The translations under genes were made by a program, and so were the position numbers. Below the pieces are notes generated by a model. It worked only from the letters and a program-made list of their open reading frames with translations, had not been told where the DNA came from and ran no database searches. Positions 13,025-25,024 of a stretch of 64,000 nt of DNA are shown in pieces. Source of the DNA: Diplosphaera chodatii (Eukaryota > Chlorophyta > Trebouxiophyceae > Prasiolales > Stichococcaceae); contig JAALGY010000017.1 in NCBI GenBank assembly GCA_032358165.1, positions 310,001-374,000 of the forward strand, given 5' to 3'. The first letter of the stretch is position 1, and each line of letters begins with the position of its first letter.

Positions 13025-13474
13025 TCAACCAGCAGACGGCACCATCGGTCCTGCTGGCAGCATGCAACCCTGCCACGCCTGCAGCGCCGCAGCTGCAGCC
13101 ACATCAGCCATGGCGCAGGTTGGGGACCAACAGCGTCATGTGGGGCGGCCCAGTGGGTGTTTCCAGGGGACAACATGTAGCCACGGCACAGACACAGCTG
13201 TGTCCATGTCTGTGATTGCAATGTGCAGTGCTTCGGGATGTTTGACACCCGCATACACTCAGCAGCAACACGCCACAGTTGGCAGTGCTGCAGTACAAGG
13301 TTGTGGCGGCAGAGGACCAGCAACATTGCCCTGGCATGCTGATCTCCTCAAAGCAAACACACAGTACAGCAGCTGTGCTGTATAGAAGTGTGACCACCGT
13401 TTTGACTTGCATGTCTATGTGGAGTCCCTGTCCAAGCTGCGAGCCTACACCTGGTCCGGGTTGTACTGCATGAG
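13025..13474. other. Intergenic region between units C and D
   Basis: About 450 bp with no credible gene. It contains the 3' flank of unit C and upstream sequence of unit D. Confidence 0.5.
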
Positions 13475-13487
13475 CCAGGTCAGCATG
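13475..13487 (+). promoter_or_regulatory. Conserved upstream 13-mer of unit D
   Basis: CCAGGTCAGCATG, 177 bp before the unit D ATG. It is followed 30 bp later by CTGATCAATGCTTGG, the same companion block as in B and C. Confidence 0.5.
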
Positions 13488-13651
13488 CTCAGTGTTGGCT
13501 CAGCACACTGATCAATGCTTGGCGTCATATGCCACACCCCGACTCCTCGCCATGGCTCGAAGTGCGAGGTTCAACAAGTCTACATCGTGCCTGTCGGGTG
13601 CATAGCCGCAGCAAACGCAGTTGCCAGTGATCAACTAGCGGCGGCGCCAGC

Positions 13652-16600
13652 ATGGAACACCAGGTGCCACGGCGCTTGACGATGATCAACCTGCCAACAG
13701 ATGTGTTCAGCTGCATCGTACAGCATCTGCAACAGGCAGCCTGGCAGCGCGATCAGAGGCTGGATGACATCGCAGCTCTGCGCAGCGTGTGCCGCTCGCT
13801 GCGCCATGCTGTGGATCTGGTTGTGACTCATGCTGCCTTCCATGCCAACGTGGGCGCTGCCGAAATGCGCAGCACCATAAGCCGCTGCACAGGTGATGCA
13901 ATCTTGGCTCAGCAGTGGCACAGCATGGCAGCTGACTGATGTACAGATGTTGTATGCGTTTGCGGCTTCATGCAATGACATGTACTCGACGTCCAAGGGA
14001 GCTCCACCTTGGTCCACCTTGCTCCACGCCCATCTGACCAAGGCAGCTTCTGCTATATCTGCAGGGCTGCACACCGTGAAGCTGCCAGAGCTCCATCCTG
14101 AGGCCGCTGGTCCCATGTCCGAGGCGCTTCGAGCCCTGGCGCAGCTGCGCGCCCTCGACATGCCGTGAGCGCCCTTCCGCACAAACACTGCCGCGACAGC
14201 CCTGTGGTCATTGACCACCTCACCTGATGTCGTAGCACAGCACTGCATCAGCTCCCCGTGGTGTCATGTCCGCTCCTTGGGCAGCCATCTCACATAGGTC
14301 CCTGCTGGTATGCTCCAGAAAGGGGGAACGCAATGCGCATTTGGTGACGTTGACAGCTGTTGCGCTCAAGCGTACAGGTGCACCACTTGGCAATCACGCC
14401 AATCGTCGTGCCGTGCAGGATGTTTGACGGCATGCAGCTGGAGGACTGGCCACGGCTCAGCGGCCTGACGGCCCTGACGCTGCGGAGCACAGACGAGAGC
14501 CATTCCGGCACAATTCTGGCCGTCTTGCCGCGGCTGACGGCGCTGCGGTCGCTCCAGCTTGCTGGCAACTACTCCCTGCTTCTCAAGGGTAATTCTTCTG
14601 GTTGCATTGGTCACCCCAGGGTGGAGTACACAGCATGTTTATGCATATGCATCCCGACGTGGAACCTCTTCTGGTGGTTGGAAGGTTCATCACTCTATAA
14701 TAATAGAGTGACATCCGGCTTGAGCCTGAGGCAGCATGCTGTCAAGCACACACCCTGCAATTTTGACCTTCACGTCCCAGGCTGGTGGCACTTTATCCAG
14801 CATGGCAGACGATTCATCATTCGACTGAGTGCCCTGTTTTCCCTGACGCCACAGATTTGGGGCACCTCACGATGCTGCAGCGTCTGACCCACCTGGACCT
14901 GGGAAGATTCGATGGCATCACTGCTCTGGCGCCAAATCTGCCAAACCTGCAGTCCTTGTCGGTCTGCCTACTGCCACGAAATCCCCCGGCAAGTGCTCCC
15001 CAGCTACGGTAGCCTGCTGGCAGCCAGTACTGTATTGCAGGTTGTCGGGTGCAAAGTGTGTACAGCGCTGCGGGGTTGACATGGCAGCAATGGCACTGCC
15101 GTGATTCTTGTGCGCGAGAATCAGGTGGTGTTAGTGTCTATCATCTGGAATCAATATGTAACAGCAAATCCTGCGAACTGAATCCCGCTGTGTCTTCATG
15201 TGCAGGCCGCCTCACTCGGCGACTTGTCGCCGTTGCTCCCCTTGACTCGGCTGCGGCGGCTGTCTCTAAAAAGACAGTTCGCCAGCTTGGAAAGCGTGAC
15301 GCTGACGCTCGTTAGCAATCCCATGGTGCACACCAGCACAACCCCATGCAAAATTGTCATCGGTGGCATCTACCACCCACAAGGCCGATTCCCCTCATAG
15401 CTGACGGCCTGCAGCTGCAGGCGTCTTCCTGCAGCGAAGGGGCTGCCCGCACTACCTCCCTGGAGCGCTACGCCGTCCTGCCGCTGCAGGGTCTGTGCCA
15501 CCTGGCGACGCTGCAGGGCATCCGCCGCCAGGCAGCGCTGCAGCTGGTGTCCTGGCCGCCGGGAGCGCCCTTCAGGTGTTGCAGGACGTGGTATGTGCAG
15601 GCTGAGCATTATTTGTGTGCATTGCAAAGCACATCTGCCTCATCATGCAGCCGCCAGTGATGGGCATGCTTTAAGGAGCCTCTCCCTGAGCGGCAGCCCA
15701 TGCTGGCACTGCAATGCCGCAGCCTCAGCCCTGGATCCTGCTGGGCCTCGCAGGCCACCGGCGCAATCGGACCTGATGCGGGCAGCAGCACCCTGCGACG
15801 TCCTGCGGGAGCTGCGGCTGAGCCACCACGAAGTCACAGCTGAGGCCACAGCTGATCTGGCGACTGTTGCCGGGCGCCTGCGCGTGCTGCACCTGTGGGA
15901 GTGAGCTGCCAAGGACTTGCACACTGAACATGACAAACAGTGTGGACGCTGTGTGCAAAGTCTGTAAACCATGTCGACTCATGTGCAGCGTACATTTGGC
16001 TCATGGCCCTTGTTGGTGAACGTGCTCTGGACCGACAGCAAGAGTTGCTGATTGAAGGGCTTGAAGGCATGGGCCTGGGTCTGCTGGCACAGTCTGGCCT
16101 GGTGTCGTGCTGACAGCTGGCTCACTCACTGTGCAGGTGCAGTGGAGCTATGGCACCGTTGATACGGGCAGCAGTCGCAGTGGAGGAAGTTTGCCTGCGA
16201 ACTGCCCAGGGCGGTGGCGAGCTGCTGGCGGCACTGAGACCTGCGGCCAACACCCTCGAAGCACTGGACACCAACGACATGTCGGGGCAGGTGCGCAGCG
16301 TCAGAGAGGCGCACCGCAGAGACTGCGGCAACAGAAGCTTTGATCGCAACAGGATCCGCGGCCTGCATGGCTCCCAGCAGCAGGCGCTCGCAATCCTCAC
16401 CCTCACCGTGGTCTAGACTGCAGCGCCCTGGTGTATACTGGGAAGTTCTTGTGATCAAAGTTCTTGATCGCACTGAACGACAACGTCACATATCTGAACT
16501 GCATCACCATGTGCAGCATGTTTACAGGCGCCAGAAGGACATGCCTGCAACGCGCCCCTGACCCAACGTTTGCTGGTTCCACCTGCAGCTCGCGGAGTCA

Positions 16601-18337
16601 GATATGGAGCACCTGGCAGCGCTTTCAGGGCTGACGAGCCTGCGCTACGGCAATCGCGACGAGGGGATGGACGCCATCGGTGCGATTGTGCAGCTGACAC
16701 GGCTGCGGGCGCTGATTATGAGGACGCCAGTCGACTTTGATGATGGGCAGCTGATGCAGCTGTCAGCGCTGCGTGGGTTGACCAGCCTAAGTCTGGCTGC
16801 AGGTGGGACTCTGTAGATGCCTGACCCCATGTCGTGCAACATGTTTCTGGCAACCGCAACAGACCAGGCACAATGTCAAAAGCAGCATGGCGGGTTGACT
16901 CATGACGAGCTTTCTGTCCTGCAACCTGTTGGGTTCTGCCCTTCCAAGTCAGCTACATGACCATGCATAAGGACGAGGGTTGCTGCAGTGCTGCTGTGTG
17001 ACACGCTGCCATCTTCAACGCGGGCATGCCTCAGACCAGGCTTCACAATGCACATTCGAAATTGTCAGTACCAACAGCGAGGCGCTTCAGGATGAGAAGG
17101 GTCAGAGCTGGTGCCCATGCAGGCTGGCATGCCGATTTGACTGGCCGCTGGCTGGCGGCGCTGGCGGCAGCCCGGGTGCCGCTGCGGGAGCTGCGGCTGC
17201 TCCTTGACACTGTGCTGCCAGGTGAGCCTGCGCTGATCAGCAGGCGCCTGACAACAGACAATATGCCTGTAATGTTCAAGTCCTCATAAGAGTCTTCGAC
17301 ATACGTACTTGTTGCCACGGGTCTTAGTGGGTTCCTGTCAATAGGAGTGTGGAATGCTTCGGTGCTCTCTTCAGCTGGGCTGCACTGCTGTGCCCATGAG
17401 CCATCGTCTATGTGGCGTGGTGCTTGCAGGCAGGCAGGCAGGGTGTCTGCAGATTGGGGCCAATGTTGCTCCCCAGAGTGCAGCTGCAGGTCAATATTGT
17501 GTGGAAACCTTCAGCAGGAATTTGGTGGGGAACCTTAAATCCACAGCTTGTGCAGACCTGCTTTGGCTGCCCGCTGCAGGGTGTGGCGCCGAGGCCGCCA
17601 TCAGCCGGCTGACGCGCCTCACCAGCCTAGACCTGTCAGTCGACACAGCGCTACCTGCGGAGTATGCCTGCAACATGCAGCACACGCCGCGTCTGAGGCG
17701 GAAGCTTGCCGGCGGCCCACCTGCGCCGCTGCAGCTGCAGCTGCTGGGTCGCAGCGGAGCAGCGGCCACGGATCAGGGCGGGCCGGCTGCAGCCCGCAAC
17801 ACTGGCCTGCAGGAGCTGAAACTGTGTTGCACCGGACGGCTTTCAGATGACGAGTTGGCTGGCGCTGCTGCGGTGTGGACTTGATCCTGTGACGGTGCTT
17901 GAAATATGTTCGATAGCAATGTGAACTTGTGCATCGAATATCTTCATAGCAGTCGACTTGGAGGCAGAAACATACCTCTCATTGGCCTTGGACGTCAACT
18001 GAAGGAGTTGCCTCGGGTTTTGGTGCAGGCGCTGCCAGACCTGAGGCGGCTGGAAGTACACGGTGACTATGAGCATGGGTTGCCGGGACTGTCCGGTGCC
18101 GGGCTGGCAGCATTCAGCGCCTGCCGACGCCTGCGCGACATCGTCTTGTCGGAATGCAGCGAATTAGAGGGGGAGCAGCTGCTGGCGCACGTGCCGTTTT
18201 TCGAGGGCTTGGCTACCCTGGAGGTCATGAACTGCCACAGGTTGGTCAGCAGCACCGGGGAGAACCTGCAGGCGGCGTTCCAGGCCAGGCATGGGCGCCA
18301 GCTGCACGTTGAAGTCGTCTCATATGATTACGAGTGA
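13652..18337 (+). CDS. F-box/LRR protein, array unit D
   Basis: Predicted 711-residue F-box/LRR receptor. Exons: 13652-13892, 14065-14164, 14419-14588, 14855-14988, 15206-15325, 15421-15575, 15754-15900, 16137-16290, 16589-16802, 17123-17221, 17580-17872, 18029-18337; phases agree throughout. The F-box is INLPTDVFSCIVQHL with IAALRSVCRSL. LRR motifs include LSGLTALTLRS and LTRLRRLSL. Exon 4 ends at a GC donor (GCAAGT, 14989), as in unit B. The C-terminal LRR block, a single exon in A-C, is split here by a 156-bp intron (17873-18028) between GAAA and ALPDLRRL; this intron is found in no other unit. The C-terminus has the usual QAAFQARHGRQL segment. Confidence 0.82.
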
Positions 18338-18795
18338 CGTGGAAACAGTGCGCACATAATTGCTGTCAGCACGCAATGCTGCAAGCACATGCAGTAGGGT
18401 GCTGCATCTGCAGCGCGGTCGGTAACGGTAATTGCAACGACAAAAGGGTGACAATGGCAGCTGTCAGCATCAATGCAAGTTATCATGAACCACAGCTGTA
18501 AGCACAGATGTGTTCAGCCAAAGTAGGATCTGTAAATGGTAGCAGCTCATACTTACCTACCCGCATGTGGAGGCTACCATGCTGCTGTTGTTGGCGGTGG
18601 ACCATCATGTATGCGTGTCATCTTACTTGCAGCCAGCTACTGCTGCCAGAGTGTGCAGATGAACAGATGCAGTGTGCAGTAAATGCAGCGGCGGTTTGGA
18701 TAGTGGTAACCTCATCAGACGAGATGCCTCCGCAGATTCAGTTGCATCGTTCAGATGTGTACCTGCATATGGTGCAAACCACGATGAAATACTAA
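18338..18795. other. Intergenic region between units D and E
   Basis: About 460 bp. Bases 18360-18415 match the 3' flanks of units A and F (GTCAGCACGCAATGCTGCAA). A TGTAA at about 18499 is a candidate poly(A) signal for unit D. No gene seen. Confidence 0.55.
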
Positions 18796-18808
18796 TCAGG
18801 TCAGCATG
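18796..18808 (+). promoter_or_regulatory. Conserved upstream 13-mer of unit E (one mismatch)
   Basis: TCAGGTCAGCATG, 154 bp before the unit E ATG at 18950. Only the first base differs from the other copies. Confidence 0.45.
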
Positions 18809-18949
18809 CTGACGCTGGCGGCATGATCGCTTCGTTTGCAGCCATCCTACATCGCCCACATCATGGATTGCGCGATATCGCTTTGCTTGTCAGCACACAA
18901 ACCCTGTCGACTCAACACTCAACACGCCCAGCTAGCTGGCAGCGCCGCC

Positions 18950-21900
18950 ATGGCAGATCCAGCGGCGGTAGACATGACATTGATCGATCTGCCAGCAGAT
19001 GTGGTGGGCTGCATTGTACGCAACGTGCAGCAGCACGACCTGCAGCACGAGCCGAGGCTGGACGGCGTTGCAGCTCTGCGCAGCGTGTGCCATGTGCTGC
19101 GCTCTGCTGTCGACGGCAGTGTGACGCACGCCCAACTCCACTACAACGCGGACGCTGATGAGCTCCGCAGCACCACACGCCGCTGCACGGGTGATAATTG
19201 TACACAACCTATCCGCTGCTCTCGCATCCCTGCCGTCAACATGGCGCCACCTGACCTTGCACATGCTGCATTGGCGGCACCAGGGCAAGGCTGCGGCAGG
19301 TGCACAACGTCGCCATTCTGACACCTTCTGCAGGCCTCCGGAGCATCAAGCTGCAGCGGACCTGGCCGGACGCCGTTGCAGCAACGATCGAGGCGCTCAC
19401 ATCTCTATCGGACCTGCGCGACCTCGACATGCGGTGAGCAACGTCCCGCTGTGCCTAGTCACGACATGACCATGCCTTACTGCTCCCTCACATGGCTGAC
19501 AGCATGGCAGTGGCAGCGATCAACAAGGCGACCAGGCGGCAGGGCTTTGCCCTGCGTCGCCACGGGCCAGCAAATGGGTGGCCTTTTGTGCCACTTGCCC
19601 CAGCATGCTGCCAGCGCAGCGCCTGGCACCTCACTGCCCTGCGTCCTGAGCATCAATCACTAACTGTCACCAACCGCCAACCGCATCGGTCATCTGACAT
19701 CTGGTCGCTGCTGCAGGCTGCTGTCCGCGGACACGCAGCTGAGGGACTGGACGCTGCTCGGCGGCCTGACGCGCCTGATGCTGCGGGGCACGAGGGAGGG
19801 CCACCACGGCACGCTGGCCGCCGTGCTGGCGCGGCTGACGGGGCTGCGGTCGCTCGTGCTGGCTGAAGGCCTTGGTCCAGGGCTGCCGGCAGCAGGTGCG
19901 CACCGCTCTCGCTGCAATGCGCAGCCCAGAGCTCATGATGCACAAGGATGTTCACCAAAGCAGGTGTCTCCCTTTGTACAACGATGTACCGATCGTGGCA
20001 GGACTGGTGCACAGGTCGGTCCAGTCAGGGCTGACAGACCCGCACTCAGACGCACTGAGCACCGCTCCGCACCCCTGCAGCGCCACACCCGTGCAGCAGC
20101 AGCAGCCGGCAGGGCCCCGAGAACCAATGCCTGCGCTGCCCCTGCTGCCCTGCAGATGTGGCGTGCCTCACGGGCCTGACGCGGCTGACGCACCTGGACC
20201 TGGGGGCGGCCCGCGGCGTCGCGGCGCTGGCGCCCCGGCTGCCGGGGCTGCGCTCCCTGGCGCTGCGCCTCATCGCAGATGATCTGGCGAGTTCGGAAAG
20301 TCGGGGCCGACAATCTGCCCCGCCTGCTGCATAGGCTTGGGGGCGGCGGTCACACTCAAACAGAGGCAACCTGCGCTGGCATACGGGATGCAGGGGCATT
20401 GATGCTTCGCACACGCCGCACGTCCGGGAACCCCCTCGAACGACTAAGCATGGCACGCCGCAGGGTCCGCCTGAGCATGCTTCGCACCACTGACCCAGAA
20501 CACACGTCAGGCGGGCGCCTCCGCTCCCGCAGGCCGCATCCCCCCTGGAGCTGGCGCCGCTCAACTCGCTGGCGGCCCTGGAGCGACTGCACCTGGCGGC
20601 GAGCGCCTCTGACGAGCGCCTGGACTGCCTGGAGCTCGACGCCAATGTGATGGTGATGCTTTGGTGCAGCCAGGGTGGTTTCAAAGCCTCGGAAAGCTGC
20701 ACAAGCCTCACAGACGTGGGGCTCGCTCCACTTGTGCACCACGCTGTGTCGCGTTGCTGCTTTCGGTCCTCCTCTCAACTGCGGGCTGCCAGGCATAAAT
20801 GTACACCTGCAGACTGCTGCATGTGGCCATGGCAGCGGGCCAAGCATGTGGCAGCCACCCGGCCAGCTCAGGGTGCCTGAGCCCTGGACAGGCCAGGCCG
20901 GTGTTCTTGCCAGTTAACTCATCCAGTGTTGGTCGCCCCTGCAATTCCATGGCGTCAGACGTCTGTACCTGCTGGCACATGCTGCTCCATGCAATAACCA
21001 GATCAACTACTGAGCACTCACACCACCACAGGGTGTCCGTGTCGCTGCACATTGTGGCCACAGCATCGTCGATCTTGCAGTTCTGACGGGCTCCGATTAT
21101 TCAGCGCAGGTCTCATTTGAGGACAGCCCCGGCCGTGGGGAGGCATACCGTCACACAGCGCCGCTGCCGATTGGCAAGGCGCTGCGGGGCATCCGCCGCC
21201 TGGTGGCGCTGCAGCTGATAGACTGGCCGCCGCCACTAGGTTGCAGGTGCTGCCAGTCCTTTGTGTTTTCCTTGAACCCTGAAAACTTGCTGTCATTTAC
21301 CTCCTGGCAAAGGGCTTTGTTTTTGGAGAGCCTCCGAGACACACTTTCTCAGATGTTTTGATTACCTTGGGAATACGAGTGTGGGTAGGTTCAGGCTTCC
21401 AGTTTGTGTCATGCTGGCTGAAGCTGCAAGGAAGTGCAGTTGTCGGCCCGCAACAGGGCGTGCTGCAGCCTGGCACTTCATTAGCACGCCTGTGTCCGAT
21501 GCTGCTAACACACGCCTTTGCAGGACCGCTGTATTCCATCATCCTGCCACAACTGCTGATCTACAGATGGCAGGCATGCAGGTGCAGGGGCATGAGGCCA
21601 CATGACACTGCAAGTGGTCAACCCCCGCAAATGAAGAACGAGGAACGGTAGAGCCACCTCCCTGCCAGCTTGCGCAGGGCATGCGAGGGCGGGGGCTTGG
21701 CGGCGGCCCCGCCGTTCGACGCCCTGCGGGAGCTGCGGCTGGTTGACTGCGATGTTCCGGAGGCGGTTGCCCTCGGGCTGGCGGCGGTGGCAGGGCGCCT
21801 GCGCGTGCTGCACCTGAAGATGTGAGCCACCCCTGCAAAGGCACAGGGCACCATGTGGCCTTGTCATTGGTGTCACGAGTTCAGGTGATCGCGGCACCTG

Positions 21901-24346
21901 AACTCGTGGGACACATCGCAACAAGGCTTAGATGTGTGCTGTCTCGTACCACCTGACACTGGCAGCAGTGCATGTATATGTACCGCATGCCACGGGGCAC
22001 GCGTGGCACACAGCAGTTCGCTTGGTGCTGGGCCACAATACCTGCTTTTGTACCAGCTGCAACACATGAATGGTGCGGAACCTGGTGGTTGTGAGGGCCA
22101 TCACACGAGCTGCTGATGTGTTGGCCGGCGTTTTCAGGTGTCGTGGCGTGCTGGCGCCGGTGCTGCGGGCGGCGGTCGTGGTGGAGGACGTTTCGCTGCG
22201 GGGTGCCCAGGGCGGCAGCGAGCTGCTGGCGGCGCTGGGACCTGCGGCCGGGACTCTCACGGCGCTGGACGCCACCGGCATGAAAGGCCATGTGCGCGCT
22301 TGCAGGCCTTGCAAAATGAACCACCGTGCAGGTGTTGCAGGCGTTGCATGGAAGCGAGCAGCTGCTGCATTTGGTCGCACAGGGGCCATGGTGCTTGTTT
22401 GAGGGCATTTGACTGTGTTTTGACTACATGTGCAGTATGCAGCAGCAACCGGTGCGCTGGTCAGCCTGTGTCCTGGCATGGCATGATTGGGGCGCTGCCA
22501 AGCTGGCATCAAGCTCTGCATATTCCTGGTTGTGCTCCCCCTGCAGCTGTCACACCCAGATGCGGGGCACCTGGCGGCGCTGTCAGGGCTGATGAGCCTC
22601 CGCTTCACAAATGTTGATGGGTGGGTGGACGCGGTTGGGGCCATCACGCAGCTGACGCGGCTGCGGGCGCTGCAGCTGGAGACCCCGGCCACGGTCAGCG
22701 ACGCGCTGCTGGCGCAGCTGTCGGCGCTGCGCCGCCTGACCAGCCTGACGATCCGAGGTGCAGGGCTCTGCACATGCCGCACCCTCTCTTGTCATCAGCT
22801 TGTGCCCACTGCCGCCGGCCTTGATCCCTGCCTAGCCACCAGCATGATGCCTGATACAGCAATGCCAAGTAGAGGGACACACACTTGTACAAGCTTTCCT
22901 GCAAAAGGGTGTGGAACATAGCAGTTGACGGACAGTTTCAGACCGGGCACCATCTGCATGCCAGTTCCAGCCTCCATTTGCGGATCCTGCGCTGATATGC
23001 TGTGCTGCTGCTGTCGCAGGGGAGCATCAGGGTTTGACCGGTGGCTGGATTGCTGCACTGGCGGCGGCGCATGTGCCGCTGCGGCAGCTGCAGCTGCTTG
23101 GTACTGGTATCTTGCCTGGTGAGCTCCGAGTATTCTCACTCTCCTGTCCGCTACACTGGCATTCTAACAGGGGTTGTACCAGCTGCGGATATATGTTGCA
23201 GTGTTGCGCCTGCCTCTGGGGTTCTGTGGAGCGCCCTTGCAGCAGCAATATCAGTTCGGCAGCCATGCTGTGTTCCTGCTGCTGTGGGTTGCCTGGTGAT
23301 GGCATTCCCAGGTCATGTCACGGCAACCAAAGGCGTGCGTCTGATAGCGGTTTTTGTCTTTTGTCACTTTGCGATTTCAGTCAGGAGTAACTTCAGCTGG
23401 CTGTGTATAGCAGCGTGTCATGTTGCAGTCGTGGGTTATGGACAGATAGACCGTCCATGCAGCTGGCTTAGTATACGCCAGCCATTTTCCATGTTGTTAT
23501 TGTGAGTTATTAATGCCACTCCTCACAGGCTGCGGCGCCGAGGCTGCCATCGGCCGGCTGACGCACCTCACGAGCCTGTGCATGACGGTCAGCCGGAAGG
23601 GTGCAGTCACGCCCATGGAAGGTCCCTGCGGCACCGGGTTGCGGACGCCGTTGGTGAGCCGGGACACGGCCGGCGGCGCATCTGCGCCGCTGCAGCTGCA
23701 GCTGCTGGGCTGCGCCGGAGTGGGGGCCGGGAATGGCAGTCCCGTCAGTGGCTCCAGCGGCGGCGGGGCTGGCGGCGGCGCTGGTGCAGCTCGCAACACG
23801 GGCCTGCAGGATCTGAGGCTGGTGTGCAACGGAGATCTGTCGGACGAGGAGCTGGCGGCAGCGGCGGCGGCGCTGCCAAACCTGAGGCGGCTGGATGTGG
23901 CGGAAGGGGTTGACTTTTTGCACGTGGTGGAGGCGCTGCCGGGGCTGAGCGGTATGCAAACTCACGTCAGCTGCTACTTGTGAATGGGATTATGACATGT
24001 GAAAGCGTCTTGTGTCGTCTCTCTTCATCTGACGCTCCTGCTGTCAACTTCACTATGAATAGCGCGTGCTGGGCCTGCCTCTGCAGTCCACGTCCGCCCA
24101 CTTCGCTTCGCAGGGTCCGGGCTGGGCGCGTTCAGCGCCTGCAGGCGGCTGCAGGACGTCTCGCTGCGGGGCGCTGCCGAGCTGGAGGCCCGGCAGCTGC
24201 TCGCGCAGCTGCCCCGCATTGCCGGCCTCGCCTACCTCCTCGTGAGGAAGTGCGCCAGGGTGGATGCCGCGGCGGTATTGGAGCTGCAGGCGGCATTCCA
24301 GGCCAAGCATGGCCGCCACCTGCAGGTGGTGCGTTTGGACCAATGA
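18950..24346 (+). CDS. F-box/LRR protein, array unit E
   Basis: Predicted 723-residue F-box/LRR receptor. Exons: 18950-19190, 19334-19433, 19717-19895, 20156-20286, 20533-20652, 21110-about 21246, 21678-21821, 22138-22291, 22547-22757, 23020-23118, 23529-23951, 24114-24346; phases agree. The F-box is LIDLPADVVGCIVRNV with VAALRSVCHVL, closest to unit F (shared QQHDLQHEPRLD). Exon 4 ends before GCGAGT (20287), where C and F have GT. The C-terminal block is interrupted by a 162-bp intron (23952-24113) at GLSG/SGLGAFSACRRL, shared only with unit F. It ends QAAFQAKHGRHLQV. Exons are noticeably more GC-rich than in B and C. The in-frame ATG at 18836 is probably leader. Confidence 0.82.
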
Positions 24347-24878
24347 CAGCCTGATCGTGTCTGGCAGCTGGGCGTCACATCACGAGTGAAGTAGTTCTGG
24401 CTGCTTTCGATCCTCGCTATGCGCTCCAGCCTCTATGCAGCTCTCTATGTCCGCGAGCCAGGAGCATGAGTGTCCATTGAGATTGGTTGTTCACACGTGC
24501 GACACGGTTAGGGATCAGCATGGGCTCTCAGCATGGGCTTCCGGCAGCAACACCACTCCATCCCTTTGGGGGTCAATCCAATTCACTTCACTTCACTTCA
24601 CGCACAGCTTGTGAATCGTCATGAGCAAACTGCAAGCTGCGCATGCCATGCATAGCAACATCTTGAATCTTGGTCACATGCAATGATCTGTGCATGTGTG
24701 TCTGCATGTGTCATGTGCTCTCACATGACATCTCACATGACAAATCACCCCATGTACTGCAGTGCCACCATGCCCTTCTCAGGCTCTCCTTTGACATTGT
24801 ACTGCGAGGGCCCTCTATCGTAGTTGACTTGCATACTAGACGGCAACCCGCTCTGCTGCACGCCGGCCTTCACTGCGG
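24347..24878. other. Intergenic region between units E and F
   Basis: About 530 bp without a gene. It includes the TTCAC microsatellite and a C/A/T-rich stretch with repeated TCACATGAC words near 24720-24745. Confidence 0.55.
24582..24601. repeat. Microsatellite (TTCAC)4
   Basis: Four perfect tandem copies of TTCAC downstream of unit E. Confidence 0.9.
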
Positions 24879-24891
24879 CCAGGTCAGCATG
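24879..24891 (+). promoter_or_regulatory. Conserved upstream 13-mer of unit F
   Basis: CCAGGTCAGCATG, 146 bp before the unit F ATG at 25025. Its downstream context (GTGACGCT) resembles that of unit E. Confidence 0.5.
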
Positions 24892-25024
24892 GTGACGCTC
24901 GTTTTTCAGCCACTTCATCAGTCAGTGCCCCGATCCCTAGCTTATGACATTGATGCTCGACATAGATTTGGTGATCAGTACACAGGTGCCAGTTCACAGT
25001 GCCACATACGTTTCTGACGCTGCC

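Noticed and set aside
20046..20711. 221-codon minus-strand frame in unit E
   Set aside because: Opposite exons 4 and 5 of unit E, Arg/Ser/Cys-rich, no family pattern.
24582..24601. CRISPR-like repeat
   Set aside because: Perfect tandem 5-mers without spacers, in a eukaryotic intergenic region: a microsatellite.
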